Program-made: the position numbers and the translations under genes | Shown: positions 46,992 through 57,842 of the stretch, piece after piece | Numbering within the stretch: the first letter of the stretch is position 1 | Layout of the letters: each line of letters opens with the position of its first letter | From: Strigamia acuminata | Lineage: Eukaryota > Arthropoda > Chilopoda > Geophilomorpha > Linotaeniidae | Reading direction: 5' to 3' | Assembly (NCBI GenBank): GCA_949358305.1 | Contig: OX442320.1 | Coordinates: forward strand, 10,992,259 to 11,052,258 | Length of the DNA stretch: 60,000 bases | Notes under the pieces: generated by a model | What the model was told of the DNA's origin: nothing | Database searches by the model: none | The model's input: the letters and a program-made list of their open reading frames with translations, nothing else

Positions 46992-47505
46992 GCCGCATCG
47001 GTACGTGCATCAACAAGGCGCATCGTTGCGATTTTGACCCCGACTGTCCCGACGTGAGCGACGAAATGGATTGCCGTAAGCTTTGCCCGATCGGTTTTGA
47101 TGTTTGCTCGAAAATTAATCCGTTTTTCTCTCGCTAGCCTCTCGCAATTGTTCCGAAATGATCATCGGCGACAATTGTGACCACACGACCGCATGCATTC
47201 ATCGTCACTGGATCTGCGATGGACACAACGATTGCTGGGATCGATCTTACGGGTTCGTAATGGCTCTAATCGATATAAATGAATGTTTTGAGGTTGGGTC
47301 AACCACGTTTCTGGCAAATGCGTTCCAGTGTCGGAACGGGCGTTGTACACCCGACGACAGTGATGCAGAAAACGGAGGCTTGAGTTCGGATGAACAGAAT
47401 TGCAGAAATTTAATTTTGATTTAATTTTTTAAGAACACACATGCAGACCGGACCAATTTAGATGTAATTCGTCAACTTGCATTCCCGCCATCTGGAGGTG
47501 CGATC
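46992..47505 (+). pseudogene. LDLa block, copy 3
   Basis: Closely matches 44,177-44,640, including the same internal deletion ([17 protein letters not shown]), so copies 2 and 3 derive from each other. It has lost the intron-side words and part of the DEQDC box near 47,240, and the ORF 47,158-47,424 runs through former intron. It ends with [16 protein letters not shown] near 47,500, better preserved than in copy 2. Confidence 0.75.
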
Positions 47506-47509
47506 GCCC

Positions 47510-48035
47510 TCTCTCTTTTAAGTTTAAATTTAATGCATGTGCTTTCTGTATTAACTTTTTACATTAAAGTTAATATAATTTTACCATGTTTATTATTTTC
47601 TTTGTTTTTGTGTGTTGTTGGAATTCCACTTGATATTTTTATTAAATTAAATGAATTTAATGTTTTTATTTTTGTTTAGTTTGTTCTTTTATATATATAT
47701 TCTACAGGAGCCCAGGATTTAAAGTCAGGCGACAAAAAATGGCTAAAAATGGTCGTTTTTCTTAAAAAATGGCCAATTTTAGCCATTTTTATTGGTAAAA
47801 ATAACCATTTTCATCATCGAAACGTTACAAGTTGTAACGTTTCAATGACGTTTTTTAACGGAACCGGTTATTTTGAAAATTCCCGCTTCCCGGTACTGTT
47901 ATTTCTCACTGCTTCTTGTTGCACATCCTTTATCTATCTAATCCTACTACTTGTTATATATTAATTAATATGCAAGAAACTTTAGAAAAGAGAAGATAAC
48001 ACATTATATTAAATAACAACTAACCTTATATATAT
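47510..48035. other. AT-rich, no gene seen
   Basis: Contains an inverted TTGGCCATTTTTAGCC-like motif at 47,735-47,815 and a TATATATATA run near 47,690. No coding exon recognised. Confidence 0.4.
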
Positions 48036-48039
48036 ATCC

Positions 48040-48373
48040 TAGAGTGTCCTGGATTCGAACTCGGGCATGCAACATCACTAGAACTGACCATCTATACCTC
48101 TGAGCCACAAGTCCTTGTTAGAAATCTTCTCTCTAATTTCCTTACTTGTAAGATTCTTCTAAGATTCTTCTAAGATTCTTAGATTTTAAAATGGTAGGAA
48201 CTTTACAGATGTTCTTGTGGCTCTGTCGGTTTGGCTTCGGTCTTTAAACTCAAGCATCGTGTGTTCGAATCCAAGTTAGGACGTCGATTTTCTCTTTTTC
48301 TTTTTTAATTAGTTCTTCCCTATAGTAAATACAAGTAGGGATATTAGATGTAAGATTTTTAGATTTCTAACAG

Positions 48374-48407
<34 letters not shown>

Positions 48408-49090
48408 TGCACTAGAATTAAATAAAAGATATAATAAGGAGTAGTGGCTCAGTGGTATCGGTAGTTGGTTCTGGAGATGTTATTTCCGAGTTCAAATCCA
48501 GGACTCTCTAGAATACGTGTAAAATTATTTTATACATTATTATCTTCTATTTTCTAGTAGTTTCTTACACTCTAATATATAAGAAAGAGAATTAAATCAA
48601 AGAGACACAGTGAGGAGTAGTAGCTTAGAGGTCTAGGTGTCTAGTAGGGCAGTATTCTAGATGTTGTGTGTCTGAGTTCAAATCCAGAACTGTTCTGAAT
48701 ACAAGTATAAAATTATTTAAGGACATTTTATTCTCTATTTTCTAATAGTTTAAATAAGTTAAATGTATAAATAGGTGAATTAAACGTAGGATTTATATAG
48801 AAGAGCAGTGGCTCGATGGCTAGAGTGCTCAGTGGACACAAGTTCTGGATGTTATGTGTCTGAGTTCAAGTCCAGAACGATTCTGAATACAAGTGTAAAA
48901 TTATTTAAGGACATTTTATTCTCTATTTTCTAGTAGTTTAAATAAGTTAAATATATAAATAAGAGAATTAAACGTAGAATTTATGTAGAGGAGCGGTGGC
49001 TCGATGGCTAGAGTGCCCAGTGTTATTGGACTCTATCTCGGTGGACACAAGTTCTGGTTCAACGCCCGGAAAGTCTATACCGAGTAAGAA
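48040..49090. mobile_element. Cluster of six tRNA-derived SINE-like units
   Basis: Six segments carry Pol III A-box and B-box pairs at tRNA spacing. One is on the minus strand (48,040-48,120: TGGCTCAGAGG and GAGTTCGAATCC). Five are on the plus strand with B boxes near 48,261, 48,488, 48,674, 48,861 and 49,056 (GAGTTCAAATCC types). The last four lie head to tail every ~172-189 bp and share a tail with TATTCTCTATTTTCTAGTAG. A ~26-A run at 48,379-48,405 precedes the array. None shows a paired acceptor stem, so these are not functional tRNA genes. Confidence 0.7.
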
Positions 49091-49145
49091 AAAAATATAC
49101 TGGAAACTTTCAAAAGTCAAAATTCGAGCCAACAATCCAAAACCG

Positions 49146-49236
49146 CGCAGCGGCGCGCAGCGGCGAGCAGCGGCGAGCAGCGGCGAGCAGCGTCGAGCAG
49201 CGTCGCGCAGCGTCGCGCATCGACGCGCTCATCTGC
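49146..49236. repeat. 10-bp GC-rich minisatellite
   Basis: About nine copies of CAGCGGCGAG/CAGCGTCGCG, directly after the last SINE-like unit; followed by CGAAGCGAG repeats to 49,270. Confidence 0.9.
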
Positions 49237-49383
49237 GGACTCTGCGAGCGAAGCGAGCGAAGCGAGCTTAATATCTAAACACTAACGAAATTAGTTAAAA
49301 TAATATAGGAATATATTTTCCTCGGAATTGCGCCTGCGGCGCAATTCCTCGGACATTTTATTTCTTTTTTTTTTTTAATAAAA

Positions 49384-49643
49384 TCACAACACTAAGCACA
49401 ACGCTGAACACCACACGAGGCACCACACGAGGCACGACGCAAAGCACGACGCGAGGAACGACGCTGGACACAACGCGAGGCACGACGCGAGGCACGACGC
49501 TGGGCACGACACTGGACACGACGCGAGGCACGACGCTGGGCACGACACTGGGAACGACGCAAAACACGACGCTGGGCACGACGCGAAACACGACGCTAGG
49601 CACGACGCAAAACACGACGCGAAACACGACGCTAAGCACGAGC
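49384..49643. repeat. 12-bp minisatellite
   Basis: About 21 copies of GCACGACGCTGG and variants (GCACGACGCGAG, ACACGACGCAAA). The reverse-strand Ala/Ser/Cys/Leu-rich ORFs are artefacts. Confidence 0.95.
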
Positions 49644-50660
49644 CATGACGGAAAGAAATAAGAGACGACAGAAGAAAGAAAGGAATACAAGACAAAAAAG
49701 AAACCACAAGCCAAGAAAGGAAAAGACGCACGACGCAAGAGAGAAAGAAAGGCACGACGCAACAATAGAGGAAACGAAGAGACACGACGAGAAGAGAAAA
49801 GCAGAGAAACAACAGAAGAAAAACGATGAAACGATCGGAATTGCGTATTTTTCAGAATTCCCAGTTTTAAAATTAACATAATCGAAACCAGATAACACAA
49901 CCTAATCAAGGTCAAACAACTCAACCTAATCTGACCTAACCTAACCTAACAATGGCAAACATTGGAGCAGATGTAAACAAGAGTCAAATAAACGACAAAT
50001 AAAAATACAATACAAAATAAAATAAATACAATATTTATTAACAAAAAAAAAATTTATTTAAAACTTTACTAACAAGAATATACTACATAATAATAACAAA
50101 TATAAAAAATTCATTTTCATAAAAAAAAAAATTAAAGAGAAAAGAAACGAGCGAATGAAGAGAAACGAAAAGAATGAAAAGAGAAAAAAAACAACAACGA
50201 ATGAAAGAAGAGAAAAGAAACGGATGAGAGAAGAAAATCAACAAATGAAAGAAGAAAAAGAACAAGTGAAAGATAAAAAACAACGAGTGAAAAGAAAAAC
50301 AACGAGTAACAAAGAGAAGAGAAAAGAAACGAGTAAGAGAAGGAAAAAGAGACGAGTGAGAGAAGAGAGAAGAAAAACGAGAGAAAGAATAAAACTAGAA
50401 TAAAAACACAAGAAGGGACCTTAAAAGATCATACACACGAGATAACGTGACGAAATAGAAAAGAATAAATCATAACAGGAAAAAAAAACATAAAAGGATA
50501 GAGAATACAATACGAGGATAGAAAAAATAATGACAAAAAGAAAGCAAATGAAATAAAGAACAGACAACACAAAAAAAAAACGCGACGAAATAAAAACCAC
50601 GAGAAAGAATAGAAGACGAATGAAGCGAGAAACAACGAAAAATAAAAGAGGAAATTTGTT
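49644..50660. repeat. Long polypurine (GA-rich) tract
   Basis: Plus strand is strongly purine-biased, with AAGAGAAAAGAAACGA-like words, interrupted by ~49,840-50,110 of ordinary AT-rich sequence including a CTAACCTAACCTAAC run. The degenerate word GAGAAAAGAAACGAGTGA recurs. Confidence 0.85.
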
Positions 50661-50751
50661 TAAGCATAACAAAATACGAATAAAATAGTACTTAGTAAGA
50701 CGATGTAGAGGTGACGGCCAATCCAGCAATTATTTAGCCAAAACTTAACGT

Positions 50752-50885
50752 CGAGATGGTGGCAAAAGTTCCATCGTACGATCTACACGTAAACCTCGGA
50801 GGTGGGTGACTCGAAGCGATGCATCGTAGAGAGAAAAAAGCAGCGAAACTGTCTTGGACGTCGAGTCTTTACCGTTCCTAAAAGC
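50752..50885 (-). repeat. Dispersed repeat, copy 1 (with 55,640-55,768)
   Basis: Shared words include GTGGCAAAAGTTCCATC, CTACACGTAAA and CTCGGAGGTGG. On the minus strand both copies are partly open (LFSLxDAS, HLRxLRVD). May be a 5' region common to the two minus-strand broken genes nearby. Confidence 0.7.
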
Positions 50886-51296
50886 AGAAAAGTGACAAAA
50901 AATAAAATAAAATAAAACAAAGATATCCTTAGAAATACATGAAAAAGAAATTGCCAATTCTAAAATTACATAACAAATATAATTTCTAAGATTTCAACGT
51001 CGTTTTACCCGATAAGTTGTTTGCAAAAATTTTAGATTTAAAACTAATAATTTTCAATAATTGTCTTTGTCTAAATGTTCGAAATAAAATTAAGATATCC
51101 TCAAATTCGTTACGTCGAACGTCGGAATTGGCTTCAATCACTCTAAACACGCAGTTAACTCGATTATAAATATGTTTTCTATCGTTAAAAGGGGTATATA
51201 TGAAATAAACTCACCTGAGCACGGAATTTTAGGCGTAGAATTCAAACTCACGTCGCAAATTTAGCCTACTCTTCTAGAAAACCGACGAAGCAAGCT

Positions 51297-51385
51297 GAAA
51301 CGCGCGTGCGCAGAGTTAATAACTTTACAGCCAATCAAAACGGTTCCAATATTTATATGCAAATATATTTAAATTTTTTTCTTCT
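51297..51385. repeat. Dispersed repeat, copy 1 (with 53,566-53,655)
   Basis: Both contain CAGAGTTAATAACTTTACAG, then CCAATCAAAACGGTTCC and TTTATATGCAAATATATT, almost unchanged, ending in a T-rich run. The CCAAT word followed by TTTATATG could be a promoter-like unit that was copied. Confidence 0.75.
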
Positions 51386-51569
51386 TCCTTTCTTTCAACA
51401 AATTTCTATTACAAATGACAAATTAAGAAAGAATTTAGATAAATATCAAACAATTCGTTAATGTCTAAAACAATTTAAAGGATAAAAATCTTTGTAAAAA
51501 ATAAAGTTTTTATATACATCGAGAATAGATTGTTTATTATCCCGAAAACGCGTACGACGAAATAAGAAT

Positions 51570-52914
51570 TCCAAAAAAAAAATATCTAAAATAAAGATAA
51601 AGAATAAATAACAGCAATTAGAACAAAAATAAACTACTCACAACTATCCAAATAGAACTAAATGTACTCACACGTATCCAGTCATGACTCTCCTCAACAA
51701 TACGCTTGCGTGTATATCAAATGGAAGTCTTCGATTTGTTTGTGCATGAGACTAAAAAAAAAACCAAACCAACATTAAATTATAATGAAAATTAATATAA
51801 AAGTAATTGTAATCGATTGAAAAAATGATTCCCAATCCCAAAATTAGTTTTAGTTTGTATCCAGACAATAGTCAAGTTTTAATCGTTTCATGCCGAAATG
51901 TAAAACTAAATTGAACACAAAGTACAAGATTATTCAAGCAATAAAGTATAATTGCAAAAATATATTTTAACCAAATTTTGTACAATGTTTCAGTTAAATT
52001 TCACTATGCTCACTCTATCGAGTTAAGTTTGATGGTTTGATACCAATTCTCTTTGCAAAATTCAGACATTTCTACAACCAAACAGCAACAATGCCAATTA
52101 TAAATGCATAAACAGGAGTGACTCAACAATTATAATTGCTTAAAATTAAAATTACACTTTATAAATGAATTTACCTTAAATATCGATGAAACCCAATTAT
52201 ATTCCGTTCTGCTAACACTCTCGAAGAACACATAAGCGACCAGTAAACCGCTAAATACAGAGATACAACTTACGATAAGAACGTAACATACAATTCATTC
52301 ATTCAATTCATTACCTCATCTAATAGAAAGTATCCGCAGCAACTTTCTTTCAATTTCTCGAAATTATTCGTGTTATCTGTCCACGAGAGAAATGTGTCAA
52401 ATTAAAAACTATTAAACAAAGTACTGAATGTATGTAAACATCAAATTCCACCTCTCTGGTCCGTTGACAACAATGTGCAGTCGTTTGAAAAAGCAGAAAA
52501 GCAAACTAATCCTGATGCACAAACTACAAACATACAAATAAATGTGAGACACTCTTTCGAACCAGAAATTTAGTCTTTTGTTTTTCCGACTTACTTTGTT
52601 GAAAGTTCTTTGGTGCGGCTTCCTTCACCTTCTTCCAAAACAATTCCCAGAATGGCCACGATTCATATTTTTTAATTTGTCTTATATTACTATGGCAGAG
52701 ATCCAAATGTTGCAGTGATGCGTTTTGGCAACACACACAAGTAACTTTCGCATTCTGGTTAATACAGATCTATAGCAAAATTCAAGTTTAAGCAAAATGT
52801 ATTCAAAATGTATTTAAAGTACACTTACAAAGTGATTATTTCTCCAACTGAACACGCCGATGGTACGCAAACTCCTGTACTAACTGTAGAGTTGGATAAA
52901 TATAAATGAAAATC
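51570..52914 (-). pseudogene. NRF-6-like N-terminal exon and inverted-repeat arm 2
   Basis: Exon 52,829-52,914 encodes FHLYLSNSTVSTGVCVPSAC followed by SVGEI. The GVCVPSxCS motif is the hallmark of the NRF (nose resistant to fluoxetine) domain at the N-terminus of some acyltransferase-3 membrane proteins. It is followed by an exon (about 52,563-52,755) with QHLDLCHSN and ESWPFWELFWKKV, a hydrophobic exon (about 52,165-52,290) and LMHKQIEDFHLIY with a stop (51,700-51,745). The first two exons do not join in phase (2 to 0), so a piece is missing or the copy is broken. Only the NRF motif is recognised; the rest is assigned by linkage. Confidence 0.5.
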
Positions 52915-52919
52915 CTAAA

Positions 52920-53755
52920 AAGAAAAAAGAAATTTTAGTTCATCTGTAATTGGAAAATTGAAACCAGTCTTATTCAAAGTTATTTAGGAGAAAATTCCCC
53001 AATTCATTATGCAAACTTGATTAATTCGTATGAAAAATGTCAATTTGACCCCAATAATTTAATATCGTTATAAAAGTAACGGAAAATATCAGATAAACTC
53101 AAATCCTAATCATTGAGATGTAGAAAATAGAGTATACAGCAAAGCTTGCATAATCTTTACAAAAACGTACTATTTACCTGAATGCTTTTAGTATTATTCC
53201 GTTAAAAGAATACATTTCCTTGTTGAATGCCAGCAGGAAGCATATCCATTGAATCCCCACACTGAAACCCTATTTAATAAATAAATATTTACCACAACAA
53301 AAATTAATAAATAAAAATAAATATCTTACTTTGAAAACCCCATATCACGCAAATACGAAGGCAGAAAAACTTAAGCCTTTCATCGAAAGCGTCGCAACCC
53401 GAATACGTAGCGAGTTAGTTGTTCACCCGCCGCATTCAAACAAAGAGAAATTGCCAATTGTTGCCGTCCATTTATTTTAGTGCTTGCAAAATAAAATTAA
53501 TGATATTTAACAAACAAAAAAATTAAAATATACTACCGAGACACCAATAATAACGAAGCTAGCTGAAACGCAGAGTTAATAACTTTACAGCCAATCAAAA
53601 CGGTTCCAATATTTATATGCAAATATATTTAAATTTTTTTTTTTTCCTTTTCCTTCAACAAATAGAAAAAATATAAATCACTTTTTCAAAAATATAAAAA
53701 AAAAATCAAAAATATAAATCACTTTTTCAGTATTTTTAACTCACAACTGTGACGG
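52920..53755. other. No recognised gene
   Basis: AT-rich; includes the promoter-like repeat at 53,566-53,655. A minus-strand exon-like patch near 53,200-53,275 could not be assigned. Confidence 0.35.
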
Positions 53756-53769
53756 ACTACGATATACTA

Positions 53770-55500
53770 TTAGACAGCGTTTCCTTGCACGATGAGGGAG
53801 GGACCCGGTTGCTGGTCCTTCGGAGGCGATACTCCCAAAGGAATATCCGGATTGGTTAATTGTTTGATTTGATGCATCACTCCTGATTTGAAAAAAAATA
53901 AATAAATATATATAAATTTGCATTTAACATAGAAATGTGCATTTCTCGTTGCTTACCTTCTCGCCGAAAGTACACTCCAAAGATATCGGGCAACTTTTGC
54001 ATCAAAACGTCGGCTAATTGCTAAATACAATCTTTAAATCGTGAGATGACATCATGACAGCAATGTGACTTGATACTTGCTGATTCTTCAATACATCTTT
54101 TAGAAGTTCTGAATTAGCAAAGAATACCATTTATGCCTAACTGCTGGACCAGTCTGTTCGGAGATACAAAAATAAGAAAGCTGACGATACGCTTGACACA
54201 ATTGTAACTCTCAGATGAGCTGTAAACCATGTAAACCTCATATAAAACTGCAAACAACGATTTTATAAACGATATTGCCAATTCCCTGTCGTCTTGCAAA
54301 CAGTCTATTCGAGAATCATTACTCCGTAAACTGGAATTTGATGCTACAAAACAAAACAAAAATTCATTAGACCCACCTACATTTTTTACAACCATTTTTT
54401 TGAATCATTACCAGAACTAACTAACTCCAAGATGATTGATTAACTCGCCTTTGTACATTGTACATTGTACCGGTGTCCTCATTGATTTGCTGCATGGAAT
54501 TAAAATAAATCAATTGTATAGGTTCGTATGGCCCATTGTAGAAAAGCGGATTTCGTCTTATTCAAAGCAAATAAACGTTTCTATACTGCAAACAAAGGTC
54601 CACCCAAACCACCTTACCTCTATTATCTTGCTATCAATGCTTGTGTATGGGTAAAGCCATAAGCCCCTGTCTATCATCTCTCCATTGCCAGATGACCGCA
54701 TCAGTGGGAAGTCGAGGCATCAATTCCCTACGCAAATTCACTCCATTGTAACTACAATTACCCAATTAAAGATGTGATTTCGTAAAGCTCCTGCGGGCTC
54801 TTTATACTCGTTTCCGAAGACCCCATGAGCAAGTAGCACAACGTATCTGCAATATCTAATCAAAAAAAAGTTATTCACACTCACGTAATATCATTTTATT
54901 TTCAAAGAGATTAATTAATTAATACTTTGTTTGTGCAGTTTGACGGCCAACTCGGGACACTTGGCACACATCAACGACAACATGCGTACAGGTATTACCA
55001 TTATGAATGTACTGGTACTGACAACCGGAGGAGAAACTACTCGTACCAGCTAAAATAAACAAAACCAATCGGTCCAATTATTAGTTAACCTGCAAGTTTC
55101 ACGTCAAAACATTACCAGTTGACATGGCTAGCAATTTCCTGCAACACTTTCGGATCTTGCTGCTAATTATCGACCAGTCGGGAAAAGCATAAACAAACAA
55201 ACACTTTCTACACATTTCTTGTCCTCATGAGTCAATCTGGCACTAACAAGTAAGTAAGGGCAAAGAATTGGCAACAAAATGGAATTAATCATCCGCGCTG
55301 ATGTTCTGACAAACGTTTGCTGAGCATTTATGGAGAAGAAATCGAAATACGTTAAGCACGCTTGAAAAACAAAACCAAAACAATTAATCAGTCACTGAAT
55401 ACCAATCGAAACACTCTCGCTTACCGCTTGCAGAATGGCTTTACTGTGCTCGACCAATGGGAGTACACATTGTGAGGTGCCTTTTTGAGTGCAACTCGAG
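53770..55500 (-). pseudogene. TRIP12: TRIP12-type E3 ubiquitin ligase, ARM + WWE portion
   Basis: Minus-strand pieces follow TRIP12 order: HSKAILQA (about 55,440), FFSINAQ and, past an in-frame TAA, FHFVANSLPLLT (55,250-55,345), RLTHEDKKCVESVC, LVDN and DPKVLQEIAS (55,120-55,250), STFIMV and [20 protein letters not shown] (54,930-55,040), IADTLCYLL and SPQELYEITSLI (54,770-54,855), then the WWE domain with IWQWRDDR, a +1 shift in a G run, PYTSIDSKIIE, and INEDTGT (54,450-54,720). Next are DDRELAISFIKSLFAVLYEV (54,230-54,300), [36 protein letters not shown] and GVMHQIKQL (53,840-54,075). The frame ends at 53,770. The HECT catalytic domain is absent. Stops and indels show decay. Confidence 0.88.
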
Positions 55501-55639
55501 TATACATTTAACTTTCGATTCGAATTATCGTTGTATCCGGGTTTTTCAAAGATTTCTGCGGGGAAATGATTAGAAATTCTTCAATTTTCTTCTTTTACTT
55601 AAAGAATTTGCGAACACTTACCTCGAACCTGAAAACTGA

Positions 55640-55768
55640 CGACGAGGTGGTGGCAAAAGTTCCATCTACAGTCTACACGTAAATCTCGGAGGTGGCTGAC
55701 TCGATGCGATGCATCGCACAGAGAAAAAAGCTCCGTGCTTTTGTATACTGTCTTTACCATTCCTAAAA
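55640..55768 (-). repeat. Dispersed repeat, copy 2 (with 50,752-50,885)
   Basis: Second copy, just upstream of the TRIP12 fragment on the minus strand. See copy 1. Confidence 0.7.
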
Positions 55769-55869
55769 TACAAAAAACAAAAAACAAATTTAGAAAAGAA
55801 AAATCGATCCAAAGATCAAAACTCGATATCGGCGTTTACCTTCCCAGTCGTAGTTGTGCGCTTCCTTGA

Positions 55870-56085
55870 TCCGGAAATGGAAACTATCGCCGACAACGGA
55901 CAGCGAGGCGGATTTTGAAACAACGGAGATGGATACTAGCGCCACCACCGGAAATGGAAACTAGCGCCACCACCGGAAATGGAAACTAACGCCACCACCG
56001 GAAATTGAAACCAGCGCCGACAACGGACATCGAGATGAATATAGAAACCAGCACCGCCTGGAAATGGAAACTAGCGCGGAAATGT
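55870..56085. repeat. 25-bp minisatellite
   Basis: About six copies of GAAACTAGCGCCACCACCGG plus AAATG, with variants GCGCCGACAACGGA. Confidence 0.9.
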
Positions 56086-56089
56086 TTGT

Positions 56090-56425
56090 TTTTGTTTGTG
56101 TATTATTGGTATTTTGTTTGTGTTTTGTTTGTTTGTGTTGTATTTATGTTGTGTTTGCTTTTCAAACACTGACGGTGTTCCTCGTGCACGGGGCCCCTGC
56201 AACTATGCGCTCTTCAAAACACATTCTCTTCTTCGTTTTTTTGTCTCTTCTTCCTTTTTCTTTTCTTTTCTTCCTTTTTCTTTTCTTTTCTTCGTTTTTC
56301 ATTTTTCTTCGTTCTTCGTTTTTCTTTGTTTTTCTTTGTTCTTCTTCTTCGTTAGTCTTCTACTTCGTTCTTCTTCATTTTGCTTCGTTTTTCTTTGTTT
56401 TTTTTCGTTCTTTTCGTTCTATTAT
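56090..56425. repeat. GT-rich then polypyrimidine tract
   Basis: TTTGTTTGTGTT repeats to 56,160, then from 56,218 CTTCTTCGTTTTTC-type repeats. Phe/Ser-rich ORFs here are composition artefacts. Confidence 0.85.
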
Positions 56426-56556
56426 GTGAATTGCTCCCTATTGGATCCCAATTAAGGAGGTACTGGAGTGTCTGCACTCCATCTTCTTCTTGTTAAATTG
56501 TGACGCTGATCCAACCATCAGCGCCCCTTATGTAAAATTGCAAATAAAAATCACTT

Positions 56557-56766
56557 ATGTTAAGTTTCCTACACAATATGGCTGCTCCAATTTACATCCA
56601 ACTCCATCATCCACATGAACCTCAGGAAAACATATTAGTTCTTCATGTAATACATGGGACGCTGTATTCCCGCGTCTCTGGGCAGCGTCTCGCATTCCAC
56701 GAACGTGTGCAGAAACGAGCTGAGGTTCTCACTCGTCTTGGTCAAGCTATATACAAATTACGATAA
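56557..56766 (+). CDS. Small unrecognised ORF
   Basis: A 69-codon frame begins MLSFLHNMAAPIYIQLHHPH. It has no low-complexity bias, contains HERVQKRAEVLTRLGQAIYK near its end, and stops with TAA. No family recognised and no splice or promoter signals tie it to a gene. Confidence 0.25.
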   Translation: MLSFLHNMAAPIYIQLHHPHEPQENILVLHVIHGTLYSRVSGQRLAFHERVQKRAEVLTRLGQAIYKLR

Positions 56767-56929
56767 ATATGTGTTCTAAATTTCACTTATCTGCATTTAC
56801 ATCGATGTCTAATCGTAGTCGACCTTGTTTATCCATTTCTTTTGCTTTGGTGCAAAACGAAGGACCAAAAACAGCGGACATCGACTTCAATTCATCTCAC
56901 TAGCAAATAAAATTCGATAATAATTCTAT

Positions 56930-57475
56930 TCTATACTCTTGTTCGACTCAAAAGGTTGCCCTTCTCCCATTGGCCGAGCCGTATCACTGGTGTAGTGATC
57001 CAAAAATGTAGACCCAAACACCAGAAATGCCTAGGCAACGGCCAAAAATTCAAACTTGTTTTCTTTCCAGACATAATAACCGATAAACAGAACAAACATG
57101 AGTTTTTCAGTTATATGTGCATATACTCTTTCCACACTCAAAATGCACCCTCTGAAGCTTGGCTCCCATTGGCCACCAATCAACTGCAGTACTGAGGATT
57201 AGTACACCAGTGATATGGTGGCCAATGGGAGCCAAGCTTCAGAGGGTGCATTTTGAGTGTGGAAAGAGTATAGAAATGTTATTTCCGAAAAGGAAATAAC
57301 ATTTCTTTATAAAAATAATCAAAATTATATCATCTTAAATGGTAATAGCAATCACAAAACATAATAAAAATAAAAACTACTTCTCCTAGTGGTAGTAATA
57401 CAGACTGGAGTTAGCAGTAATGCGGCTCGGCCAATGGGAGAAGGGCACCCTTTTTAGTCGAACAAGAGAATAGGA
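56930..57475. mobile_element. Nested-palindrome foldback element
   Basis: The outer arms (CTCTTGTTCGACTAAAA-type, with GCCCTTCTCCCATTGGCCGAGCC) at 56,935-56,990 and 57,420-57,472 are inverted. Inside, 57,120-57,178 and 57,214-57,275 form an almost perfect second inverted pair (CACTCAAAATGCACCCTCTG through CCATTGGCCACCA). Both arm pairs share TCCCATTGGCC. No coding capacity. Confidence 0.85.
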
Positions 57476-57479
57476 AGAG

Positions 57480-57690
57480 TTAAGTCTGAATTTTCCTACA
57501 TTTTAGACAATGCTTTCCGGAAATCTTCTACTTCCTCTCACACGCCCTCGTCCAATTGCGTCGCAGCAAACGCGAATGAAATGATGTCTCTCTTGGAGCG
57601 ACGTCTACTTCGGAACGCTCACGTTCACCTTACTTCCTGTTGCCACGACTAAATGCTTAGGGAACGCCGCCGTGTCGTAACTCCTGAGTT
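57480..57690. other. No recognised gene
   Basis: Short, moderately GC-rich stretch without a defensible exon. Confidence 0.3.
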
Positions 57691-57692
57691 AA

Positions 57693-57755
57693 AATATTTA
57701 AAAATAAATTTAAATAAATAAATAAATAGATAAATAAATAAATAGATAAATAAAT
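57693..57755. repeat. AAAT/AGAT microsatellite
   Basis: Runs of AAATAAATAAATAGATAAAT. Confidence 0.95.
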
Positions 57756-57842
57756 ATTCTCATTTTCGTATTGCGTGTGTTTGCTGTCCTGGTTGTGCGT
57801 CTGTGCCTCTGATCGCTCGTTCTTCTGTTGATTGCTCGGAGT

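Noticed and set aside
48040-49090. Functional tRNA genes
   Set aside because: A and B boxes are present, but no acceptor stem pairs and anticodon arms do not fold convincingly.
49384-49924. Ala/Ser/Cys/Leu-rich minus-strand ORFs resembling a secreted protein
   Set aside because: Produced by the 12-bp minisatellite and the adjoining purine tract.
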